Part shown: positions 55,340-64,000 of the stretch, one piece after another
Layout: each line of letters opens with the position of its first letter
How positions within the stretch are numbered: position 1 is the stretch's first letter
Origin: Lepus europaeus
Lineage: Eukaryota > Chordata > Mammalia > Lagomorpha > Leporidae
DNA length: 64,000 nt
Reading direction: 5' to 3'
Assembly (NCBI RefSeq): GCF_033115175.1
Contig: NC_084835.1
Location: 57,022,448-57,086,447 of the forward strand
Translations under genes and position numbers: made by a program
The notes under the pieces: model-generated
Seen by the model: the letters and a program-made list of their open reading frames with translations, nothing else
The model's database searches: none
What the model was told of the DNA's origin: nothing

Positions 55340-56264
55340 CTTAAGCTAGAAAACTATGCTTGCTTTTTTCCCTTTCCAGAAATGAGATTTGGAGAGTCCT
55401 AGGAGGGCAAGTATGAAAAACAGTGACAGAGATTTGGCCATATGGCCCAAATCAGGAGAGTTAGAAAAGCTGTAAATTGAGAAATATGGATAGGATGTAC
55501 ATGGTGTAATGATGGGCTTTGAACTTGGGTGCAGAGAAAGAGCACGAGGGACCCCTCCCTGTCCAGCCCCACACCTTTTCACAGCAGCTGCTGCTTCCTC
55601 CAGTATCCAGTGGGACAAGGTTCACCTTGACCAGGAGCTGCCTGAAACTGCTGTTTTCTCTTGAAACCTATCATGTGTTTCCATTTATTAGTTTAAAATA
55701 GGTAAAAATATCACTAAAGCACATAGACATTTCTGAGCCATCCTAGATTTTAAAGCAACAGACGGTTATATGGACATTTGCCAGTAAGAAATATCTCTGC
55801 CCCACTCAGAATGCCAAAATACACCCTTATCAAAGGTGCCTCAGCTTCAGACATGACTAAAGCTATGGTTTAAATGAGTCTCTTTGTGCCTAGCCCCATG
55901 CTGTGAACAAATTGCCAAGCTAACAGTCTAGGGAGCAAAAAAATATTAACTTTTCTGTAGTTTTTGGATAAGTTGAAAAGGATCTTTAAAAATGTGGTGC
56001 TTGAGCCCAGAAAGCACATTCCTCAGACACTTTTACAACCTCTAGAAACATTTCTAACCTCTAGTTGAATGCATAACTCCTCGCTTGCAGCAGAGGGTAC
56101 AAGGCAACCTGGGAAGGCAATGGGGCCCAACCCTTCCAAGCCTGTGAGGAGGCTCTCTGGGTTTTTCTGAGGAGGTAAAGAGTGTATTTAAGTTGTTTCA
56201 CTGAGGTCATGAAGGAGCCATGTGCACTTTGCTTGTATTTTATTAAAATTATTTATTTAATAAC
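55340..56264. other. Unique DNA, no gene seen
   Basis: No repeat or convincing frame recognised. Confidence 0.5.
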
Positions 56265-56595
56265 GTTTTTAACCATGTATTTTATGTATTTGAAAGGCTG
56301 ACAGTCAGACACATAGATGCACAGACAGGGATTTCCCATCTGCTGGCTTACTTCCCAAATGTCTGTAACAGCTGGGATTGGTCTAGGCCAAAGCCAGAAC
56401 TCAGGAATTCCATCTAGATCTCCCATGTGGGTGACAGGATTCTAACTGCTTGAGCCAGCACCTGCTGCCTCACAAAACATGCATTAACAGGAAGCTAGAA
56501 TCAGGAAAGGAGCCAAGTCTGGGACCAGGCACTCTGATATGGGATGTGGAATTCCCAAAAGGCACCTTAACTGCTATGTCAAAAGCCTACTCTGC
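56265..56595 (-). mobile_element. Old CSINE
   Basis: Diverged reverse copy: CCATCTGCTGGCTTACTTCC core, CTCCCATGTGGGTGACAGGA, and a degraded head. Confidence 0.75.
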
Positions 56596-56850
56596 ACATG
56601 TTATCTATTTGAGAGTCAGAGTCAGGGGTGGGGGGGACACTCCTACCTGGTGATTCACTCTGTAGATGCCTGCAATGGCCAGAGCTGAAGCAATCTGGGT
56701 GTCCCATGTGGGTGGGAGGAACCCAATCACTTGAACCATCACCACTGCCTCCCAGGGTCTGCACTGGCAAGAACCTGGAGTCGGGAGCAGAGCCAGGAAA
56801 GGAATTTAGATACACTGATACGGAGACTTCCTGTCCCTTACCTGAGAACT
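56596..56850 (-). mobile_element. Old CSINE, tandem to the previous one
   Basis: A second diverged reverse copy, recognisable from GGTGATTCACTCTGTAGATG and GTGTCCCATGTGGGTGGGAG. Confidence 0.65.
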
Positions 56851-57167
56851 TCTTTCATCCCTCCCACCTGACCTGCAGCCCCTATCTCTGTCTCTGCAAA
56901 TAGACTGACTTTTCATCTCCATGTTTACTTCTAGACAAGCTTCCAGAGCATCCCCATGATGCTTGCCATAGTGAGGCGACTCCAGGCCATGCTGCTGGCC
57001 ATGGGAAAGCATTCAGGCAAATGAGAAAGAGAAGACCACAGTGCTCTGGGTGCCCTGAGTGAAAACCCGTATGAAGAAGCGGCAGCAGCTACTGTATTGG
57101 TGGCCATCCCAGCATAGCCAGTGGAAACAGCTCTTGCGCACTTCTCATGTGAGATAAGCAGTGTCCT

Positions 57168-57272
57168 CATAATGTTCATGGAAAGTGAATATTATGGAAC
57201 AATTGTACATGGGGGGGCAAAATAAACTTGCCTTTTACTTTATTTTCCAAAAAATTTTGAAGTATTATCATA
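57168..57272. mobile_element. Mariner-derived MITE candidate
   Basis: TAATGTTCATGGAAAGTGAA at the left and its approximate rc, TTTATTTTCCAAAAAATTTT, at the right, with GGCAAAATAAACTTG in the middle, suggest a short terminal-inverted-repeat element related to 6481 and 35214. Confidence 0.45.
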
Positions 57273-57687
57273 CTTACCTGAAATGCAAATTAGGGGGCAC
57301 ATTCAAAACAATCGCATGGAAAGTCCGGTTAGCCTAAATGAGATACAGATTTTGTAAATTGCTGGGTTGGGCCAACTTTTGCCTTGGGGTGAGTGTGAAA
57401 AGCAATGTTAGGTTTTGAACAGTGCCATGGTGGCTCTCTCACTTACCTGGCTGAACAAGCATCCCCAGCTTATACAATTTTGAAGCTTCTTTTCCATCAC
57501 CTGTCACACAGGGGGTTCCAACCCAAAGTGCTACTGTGACATCTATGATGACAGATGTATAACAAGCCTGCCTACGACCCAGACTGACGCCCATAATGAT
57601 AGAAACTCTGGATTTATTCAACGAGATGGTGCACAGTCAGCATAATGCACACAATGCCTGGCCTTTAGTGAAGAATCAATGCAATTG

Positions 57688-57800
57688 AACAGGTTTCCTT
57701 TCAGGTGCTCAGTTAGTAGAACATGAAATTGAGATATTGAAGGGAAACCAAAATGAAATGAAGAATTCAATAGAACAAATGAAAAACACATTTGATCACT
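57688..57800. mobile_element. Rabbit L1 fragment with 5' inversion
   Basis: 57688-57717 matches minus-strand L1 3'UTR (compare 17827-17857). 57718-57800 reads as plus-strand ORF1 coiled coil (GNQNEMKNSIEQMKNT). The change of direction suggests twin priming or two events. Confidence 0.6.
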
Positions 57801-59407
57801 TCTTTCACTATTTTCACCTGGCTCTTTCTCATGGGCCCTGCAAGCTAATGGAGAGAGAAAGCATCAGTGAAACACCAGGTAGATCAGCTTCCCAGTGCCT
57901 GTTTACCAGCTGTGCCATGCTCCATGGAGGAGAAGCAGCAGGGTCTTATGGTATCTATGGGGCTGAGGGAAAAGGATTCACAAGGAATGAATTCTTATAA
58001 GCTGTGCTTCCATGGCTGCACAATAGTTAAGGAGACATCATGTGGGGAGCAGGAAGGATGTAGAGGGGAAGGAGGAAGGAGACTGCCAGAAGCAGGAAGG
58101 GAGTGAGTCGAAGCAACCCATGAAGGCCTTCCTAGTTGGATGAAGGATTACAAAATAAAAGCAATGGGAGCTACTTGGGCTTCAGGCAGGTGCAGCACAG
58201 AGAATGATCTGATTTTAGAGATTGAAGTTTGACTTGGGTATCTGTAGGAGTTGTTTCAGAAACCCAATGTATCAGAAGTGAAGCTTGGCTTGGGAGGTCT
58301 GGTGGAGACAGCAAACAAATTCAGTAGAATTTAGATATTTAGTGTATGTGCAACCACAGTGAGCACAATGTTTAGGAATTTAAATTGACAGGGTCTGGTA
58401 TAAAAAAAAGTAAGGTAAGAAAAAGGGAGTTTGTAATGATCCATCACAAGATTCTGGATTGAATCTCCATTGTGCCCTTCATGGACATAGGAGACACATG
58501 CTGCCATGGGGAATATTTGATTTCCCTTGGGACAAGAGAAGTTGCATGTACTTTTGGGACAGCTATTTGATGGACAGAGAGGACCAGAACTCTGTGTGGA
58601 GGTCAGGGAATGAGAGAGAATCCCTAAGTGAATTAATATCACTTAATTGCTTGTCTGGAATCAAGAAGTGGGGCAGGGGGAGTGGGATTTTCTCCTTCAC
58701 AGTGTTCAGGAGTGTGGAAAGGATGAAGGTAGGGTGGGGGGTTAGGACATGACCCATGTTTTTTGGAAAGGAAGACAAGAATCAGAATAAAGTAGAAATG
58801 TACATGCCGTGCTGAAATGCCTTGTCCACTTGCTTGTGCTGGAGTCCAATGCACATGGAAGCCACTTTTCCTGTGATCTTTGTTACATACAGAAGTAAAG
58901 CAAAGGAAAAGCACTGATTGAAGTATCTCATTACTTCTTGTTTTAGAAGCCCTTTGGGTTAAAACTGCAGATGCAGAACCACAGCTACCCACAGAATTAC
59001 AAAAAACTAACTGGTTACCCACATTCATTTGTGTATTTTGGAAGCTAGCTTAGAGAACTGAAGGAAAATAGCTGTTTTTTCAGTTAGAGGATGAAATACA
59101 AGGATGTCAAGCTGCCTGCTTATCTGTCTCTTAATTTGCTTAATTAAGAAAAGCAGAGACTTTTCCTATCCAAGAATTGTTGAGCATGTGTGCGATGATT
59201 GCTAGAAATGCAAGTAGCTGCAAAAACAGTGGTTTGAAAAGAGGCAGGGATGATGGGCTATGGTTGCCTAAATAGGACACAGCAGTAGCCATTGGACGGC
59301 AACATCTTGATCTTACCTCAGGAGGAGCTTCTTGCTTCTTTTAAGACAAAACTGTTTAAAGATATTAATAATAATGACAAAAAGAAAATAATTTGTGGTG
59401 ACCAGTT
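57801..59407. other. Unique DNA, no gene seen
   Basis: No repeat family or convincing gene recognised. Confidence 0.5.
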
Positions 59408-59965
59408 ACAGGCATACCTCATTTTTATGGCGCATTGCAGACAGTGTGTTTTTGTTTGTTTTGATTTTATAAAGTTAAAGTTTGTTGCAACTTTGCCATG
59501 TTTTTCAACAGCAGGTTGACACAATATTGAAATTAAACCAATTAATATCATTTTGACGACCTCTAAGTGTTCATGTGAAAGGAAGTGTCAACATGCCTCT
59601 GAGTTTGAATCAATAGCTAGACATGAACAAGCCAAGTGAAGAAGACACATCAAAAGCTGAGATGAGAGATGGGGGAAGCCAGGCCTCCTGTATGAAACAG
59701 TTGGCGAAGTTTTGAATGCAAAGGAAAAGTTCTAGAAGGAAATTAAAAATGTTCCATTGAACACATGCATGATAAGAGAATGACTCTGCCCCATTGCTGA
59801 TATGGAGAAAGTGTTAGTGGTCTGGATAGATCAAACTAGCCACAATAGACCTGAAACCAAAGCCTAATCCTGAGCTAGGCCCTAACATACTTCAATTCCA
59901 TGAAGGCTGAGAGGTGAGGAAGCTGCAAAGAAAAGTTTGAAGCTAGCAAGGGTTGGCTCACGACT
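59408..59965 (+). mobile_element. Tigger-type DNA transposon, deleted and truncated
   Basis: Starts with CAGGCATACCTCATTTTTAT, the Tigger1-type terminal repeat. It jumps from the 5' UTR to the transposase start near 59520 (ACAATATTGAAATTAAACCA) and continues into the N-terminal DNA-binding part (AAGTGTTCATGTGAAAGGAA, GGAGAAAGTGTTAGTGGTCT, CCATGAAGGCTGAGAGGTGA). It ends at about 59965 without the catalytic domain or the 3' inverted repeat. Inactive. Confidence 0.88.
59580..59965 (+). pseudogene. Tigger transposase N-terminal remnant
   Basis: The CENP-B/pogo-like helix-turn-helix part of the transposase is recognisable in fragments, but stops and frameshifts interrupt it (for example after the GMRDGGSQAS-like segment). 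The DDD catalytic part is absent. Functional relatives bind terminal repeats and cut out the element. Confidence 0.65.
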
Positions 59966-60164
59966 TCTCCCCCACCCCTTTCCTTTTTTAAATCAGTATA
60001 TTAATACCAAATAATGTGAGATTCATGACACAGATCATAAAATGAGGAAAGAAGGGGAACAATTCACTGAAGACAACATTTATACATATCTATATAGCAA
60101 AGAATATGGTATTTTAAAAAATACTATATACACATGTATATATATGTATATATATATTAACTTC
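59966..60164. other. AT-rich spacer
   Basis: No gene seen. Includes a (TA/TG)-rich part at 60125-60158. Confidence 0.5.
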
Positions 60165-60310
60165 CACATGTGAAATAAAACATGCAGAATTTGTCTTTAT
60201 GTGTCTGGCGTATTTTGCTAGCAGGAGGATCTCAAATTCCATACATATTGTTACAAATGTCAATATTTCATTTTCTTTATGGCTGAACAATATATATATA
60301 TATCTCATTT

Positions 60311-60346
<36 letters not shown>

Positions 60347-60747
60347 TTTTATTTTATTTATCCAGTCTTCAGCTGATGGCCATCTAGGGAGATCCCATAT
60401 CCTTGCTGTCATGCATTGGGCTGCTATAAGCAGGGGAACGCAGGTATCCCTTTCATTTGTTGATCTCATTTGCTTTGTATACTAGCTCATATTGTAGATC
60501 TAGTTTTAGTATTCTCAGGTCTCAGGTAACTCCATATGGTTTTTTGTAATGGCTGTCCTAATTTGCTTTAACATCAGCAAAAAGTGTAGTAGTGTTCCTT
60601 TTCTCCAAATTCTGACTAGCATGTTATTTTTTGACTTTTGGATAATAGCCATTCTAATTGAAATGATATGGTGCCTCAGTACATTTTTAATTTACATTTC
60701 CTGACAGCTAGTGATCCTAAGCTTTCATTTTTTGTTTCTTGGTGATT
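60165..60747 (-). mobile_element. Old L1 (L1MA type), ORF2 C-terminus
   Basis: Complement of ORF2 C-terminus and 3'UTR, clear at 60360-60440 and 60600-60720. It continues after SINEs up to about 62535. Confidence 0.85.
60286..60344. repeat. (TA)n microsatellite
   Basis: Two (TA)n runs at 60289-60302 and 60317-60344, separated by CTCATTTTATTTTA, within the L1 3' region. Confidence 0.95.
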
Positions 60748-60754
60748 TGCATTT

Positions 60755-61099
60755 ATTTATTTATTTTTTTTTTTAGACAGGCAGAGTGGACAGTGAGAGA
60801 GAATGAGACAGAGAGAAAGGTCTTCCTTTGCCATTGGTTCACCCTCCAATGGCCGCCGCGGCTGGCGCGCTTCAGCCAGCGCACCGCGCTGATCCGATGG
60901 CAGGAGCCAGGTGCTTCTCCTGGTCTCCCATGGGGTGCAGGGCCCAAGGACTTGGGCCATTCTCCTCTGCACTCCCTGGCCACAGCAGAGAGCTGGCCTG
61001 GAAGAGGGGCAACCGGGACAGAATCCGGCGCCCCGACTAGAACCTGGTGTGCAGGCGCCACAAGGCGGAGGATTAGCCTGTTGAGCCATGGCGCCAGCC
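60755..61099 (-). mobile_element. CSINE (young type)
   Basis: Full-length copy inside the old L1. TGCATTT is duplicated at 60748 and 61100. Confidence 0.93.
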
Positions 61100-61432
61100 T
61101 GCATTTCTTCTTTTGAAAACTATTTAGATCCTTTGCCCATTTGTTAACTGGATTGTTTGTTTTGTTTTTGTTTATTTTCTTGAGCTCTGTGTACTCTGGA
61201 TGTTAATCCTTTATAAGATGCACAGTTTGCACATATTTTCTCTCATACGATTGGTTGTTTCTTCATTGTTGATTGTTTCGTTATGCAGAAGCTTCTTGGC
61301 TTGATATAATCCCATTTGTCTATTTTTGCTTTAATTACCTGTGCTTTTGTGGTCTTATTCAAAAAATTGTTTCCTATGTCAATGTGTCTGGATGTTTCCC
61401 CTAAGTTTTCTTCCAGTGGTTTCATAGTTTTA
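61100..61432 (-). mobile_element. Old L1, ORF2 segment
   Basis: Continues 60165-60747, clear around 61120-61420. Confidence 0.85.
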
Positions 61433-61763
61433 TTTTTAAGATTTATTTTATCTGTTTGAAAGACAGAGTTGCAGAGAGAGGTAGAGACAGAGGAAGAGAG
61501 AGAGGTGTTCCATCTGCTGATTCACTTCCCAAATAGTGGTAATGGCTGGAGCTGAGTCCATCTGAAGCCAGATCCAAGAATTTCTTCAGGTCTCCCACTT
61601 GGATCCAGGGGCCCAAGGACTTGGGCCATCCTCTGCAGCTTTCCCAGACACATTAGTAGGTGGCTAGATTGGAAGTGGAGCAGCCAGGACTCGAAGCAGC
61701 GTCCGTATTTGATGCTGGAGCTGCAGGATGGGGCTTCAACCCACTGCAGCACAGTACCAACCC
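61433..61763 (-). mobile_element. CSINE
   Basis: Complete reverse copy. GGTTTCATAGTTTTA (61418) and GGTTTAATAGTTTTA (61764) form the target duplication within L1 ORF2. Confidence 0.94.
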
Positions 61764-62535
61764 GGTTTAATAGTTTTAGAGTTTACAATTGGTTCTTAGA
61801 TAAAGTTTGAGTTGATTTTTGTATAGAATATAATGTACAGGTGTTGTTTCCAACTTCTCCATGTGGAAATCCAGTTTTCCCAACATCATTTATTGAATAG
61901 ACTATTTTTTCTGCAGGGAATGTATTCATAACTTTGTTGAAGATAAGCTGGTTGTAGATGTGTGGGTTTATTTCTGGGATTTCTGTCTGTTCCATTGGTT
62001 TATATGTCTCTTTTTCTGTAAGTACCATTCTGTTTTGGCTACAATAGGACTGTATTATGTTTTATAACCTGGTATTGAGATGTCTCTGGCTTTTTTTTAT
62101 TGTCCAAGATTGCTTTGATGATATTAGGGTCTTTTGTGTTTCTATATGAATTGTTATTTTCTGTGAAAAATATTATTGGTATTTTGATGGGAGTTGTGCT
62201 CAATTTGTATATCACATTTTGATATTTATTAAGTCTCAAGTTTTCAATTCTGTCAGTTTTTCAACAAATATAATATTTATTTTAAAATTTCCATAGTAGT
62301 ATATCTGTTGCTCTTTATAATTGCATATATAGGACAATGGGACATAATGGATTAATTCTTCCAATCCACAAACAAGGGAGGTCTTTCACTTTTTTGTATT
62401 CCTCAATTTTTTTTCATTAATGTTTTGTAATTTTCAATGTAGAGGTCTTGCTCATTCTTGGTTAAATTTATCCTAAGCTATTTCAAAATGTTTTGTAGCT
62501 ATTGGGAATGTGACTACTTTATTAAGTTTTTTCCT
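61764..62535 (-). mobile_element. Old L1, ORF2 towards RT
   Basis: Collinear complement of ORF2, clear at 61840-62220 and 62360-62500. About 125 bp at 62220-62345 do not fit and look like an insertion. It is 5'-truncated near 62535. Confidence 0.8.
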
Positions 62536-62672
62536 CCACAAGAGAATGGTTCATGAGTTTTCAGGAATGAAGCTGTGTACATAACATCAAAGTGCAATGG
62601 GAAACAAGTAGATGTAGAAGCTGCAGGAAGTTATCCTGAAGATCCAGCTTTTCTACACTGAGCAACAATTTT

Positions 62673-63013
62673 CTTTTTTTTTTAGAAGATTGATTTATTT
62701 ATTTGAAAGTCAGAGCTACACAGCGAGAGAAGGAGAGGCAGAAAGAAAAGAGAGAGAGGTCTTTTATCCACTAGTTCACTCTCCAGTTGACCACAATGGC
62801 CAGAGCCACACCCATCCAAAGCCAGGAGCCAGGAGCTTATTCCAGATCTCCTACGTGGGTGCAGAGGCCCAAGGGCTTGGGCCATCTTCTACTGCTTTTC
62901 CAGGCCATAGCAGTTGGATTGGAAGTGGAGCAGCCAGGACTTGAACTGGCGCCCATGTGGGATGCTGGCACTGAAGTTGGTGGCTTTACCCTCTATGCCA
63001 CAGGTCTGGCCTC
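62673..63013 (-). mobile_element. CSINE
   Basis: Complete reverse copy. CAACAATTTT (62663) and CAACAGTTTT (63014) form the target duplication. Confidence 0.93.
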
Positions 63014-63315
63014 CAACAGTTTTTCCATATTGATGAAACAGCTTCTGTTGGAAGAAGATTCCACCTAGAATTTTCATAGCAGGAGTATAAAAGTCAATGT
63101 GTAGCTTCAAAGCTTCAAAGGACAAACTGACACTTGTTAGGTGCTAACACAGCTGATATCTTTCAGTTGAAGCCAATGCTCATTGACCATCCTGACAATC
63201 ATTGTGCTTTTAAGAATTACACTAAATCTGTCCTGTCTGTGCTCTGTACATGGAACATTTATCTCTGCACATTTATTCACAACATGGTTTACTGAATATT
63301 TTAAGACCTCTTGCT

Positions 63316-63648
63316 TGGGGCCGACGCTGTGGCACATTAGGTTAATCCTCTGCCTGTGGCGCCAGCATCCCATATGGGTGCCATTTCTAGTCCTGGTTGC
63401 TCCTCTTCCAGCCCAGTTCTCTGCTGTGGCCTGGGAAAGCAGTGGAGGATGGCCCAAGTCCTTGGGCCCCTGTGCCTGCATGGAAGACCGGGAAGAAGCA
63501 CCTGGCTCCTGGCTTCGGATCAGCGCAGTGTTGGCTGTTGCGGCCATTTGGGAGTGAACCAACGGAAGGAAGACCTTTCTCTCTGTCCCTCTCTCTCACT
63601 GCCTGTAACTCTACCTGTCAAATAAATAAATAAAATCTTTTTTTAAAA
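63316..63648 (+). mobile_element. CSINE
   Basis: Forward full-length copy with a perfect 13-bp target duplication, AAGACCTCTTGCT, at 63303-63315 and 63649-63661. Confidence 0.96.
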
Positions 63649-63661
63649 AAGACCTCTTGCT

Positions 63662-64000
63662 CAGAAATGTTACCTTTAAAAATATTACTGCTTCTTGAGA
63701 ATGCACTCGGTTGCCCAAGGGCTCTGATGCGACTGTCAAAGATTCTCGTCATTTTCATGTTCTTAACATAACATACATGTTGCTATCCATGAATCAGTGA
63801 GTCATTTCAACTTCCATATCTTATAACTTAAGAAATGCATTTCACAACGCTGTAGATTGCAAAGCCAGTGATTTCTCTGGTGGGCCTAAGCAAACTCAAA
63901 TAAAAACCTTTTGGAAAGGACTCACCACTCTACATGTCATTAAGAACATCTGGACTCATGAGAAGTCTGGACATTAACAGAGGAGTTTGGAAGTTGAATC
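63662..64000. other. Unique DNA to the window end
   Basis: No repeat or convincing frame recognised. Confidence 0.5.

Noticed and set aside
1..64000. Many regularly spaced similar units suggesting a CRISPR-like array
   Set aside because: The units are about 330-bp SINEs with target duplications, in both orientations, at irregular spacing.

Overview
The window looks like non-genic mammalian DNA from a lagomorph, most probably rabbit (Oryctolagus). The evidence is about forty copies of the lagomorph C-repeat SINE (CSINE: tRNA-derived head, conserved body, CT-rich stretch, AATAAA-rich tail), several 3' ends of the rabbit L1 family with its G-rich 3'UTR, and a background of ancient mammalian repeats (L1M, MIR, Tigger, MaLR, ERVL). 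I see no bacterial genes, operons, CRISPR arrays, rRNA or tRNA genes, and no confident multi-exon protein gene. Most long open frames are readings through SINEs and L1s.

Layout. 1-364 is the tail of a plus-strand rabbit L1. 1063-13572 is a mosaic of at least two very old minus-strand L1s, cut up by CSINEs, by the 3' end of an IAP-like class II endogenous retrovirus with one LTR (6655-7566), and by a GC-rich retrocopy block holding a NUDT4/NUDT11-type (DIPP) pseudogene (8690-9606). 13573-16950 is an inverted pair of near-identical L1 3' ends around about 2.2 kb of GC-rich unique DNA with an unrecognised 241-codon frame. 16386-24168 is a long 5'-truncated rabbit L1 on the minus strand that was itself hit by a plus-strand L1 with a perfect 19-bp target duplication and by two CSINEs. 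24665-26099 is a 167-bp inverted duplication with SINE pieces and a possible retro-pseudogene in the loop.

From 26100 to 49154 the DNA is mainly unique, with scattered CSINEs, MIRs, old L1s and a MaLR-type LTR. 49680-54300 carries a decayed ERVL-type element on the minus strand, recognised from RNase H and integrase traces. 55328-60160 is mostly unique, with old CSINEs, a mariner-type MITE candidate and a Tigger DNA transposon. 60165-62535 is another old minus-strand L1 with two CSINE insertions, and the window ends with two further CSINEs.

The elements form a layered record: old L1M, MIR and Tigger first, then diverged CSINEs, then rabbit L1s, then young CpG-rich CSINEs sitting inside all of them, many with clear target-site duplications. 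All ten youngest-type CSINEs and nearly all L1 sequence lie on the minus strand. That fits an intron of a plus-strand gene, but it also fits simple target-strand bias into T-rich DNA. I found no undescribed biological system. The most interesting items are structural (two inverted repeats, nested insertions, a 45-bp perfect direct repeat, a foreign insert inside a SINE) plus a few weak exon candidates.
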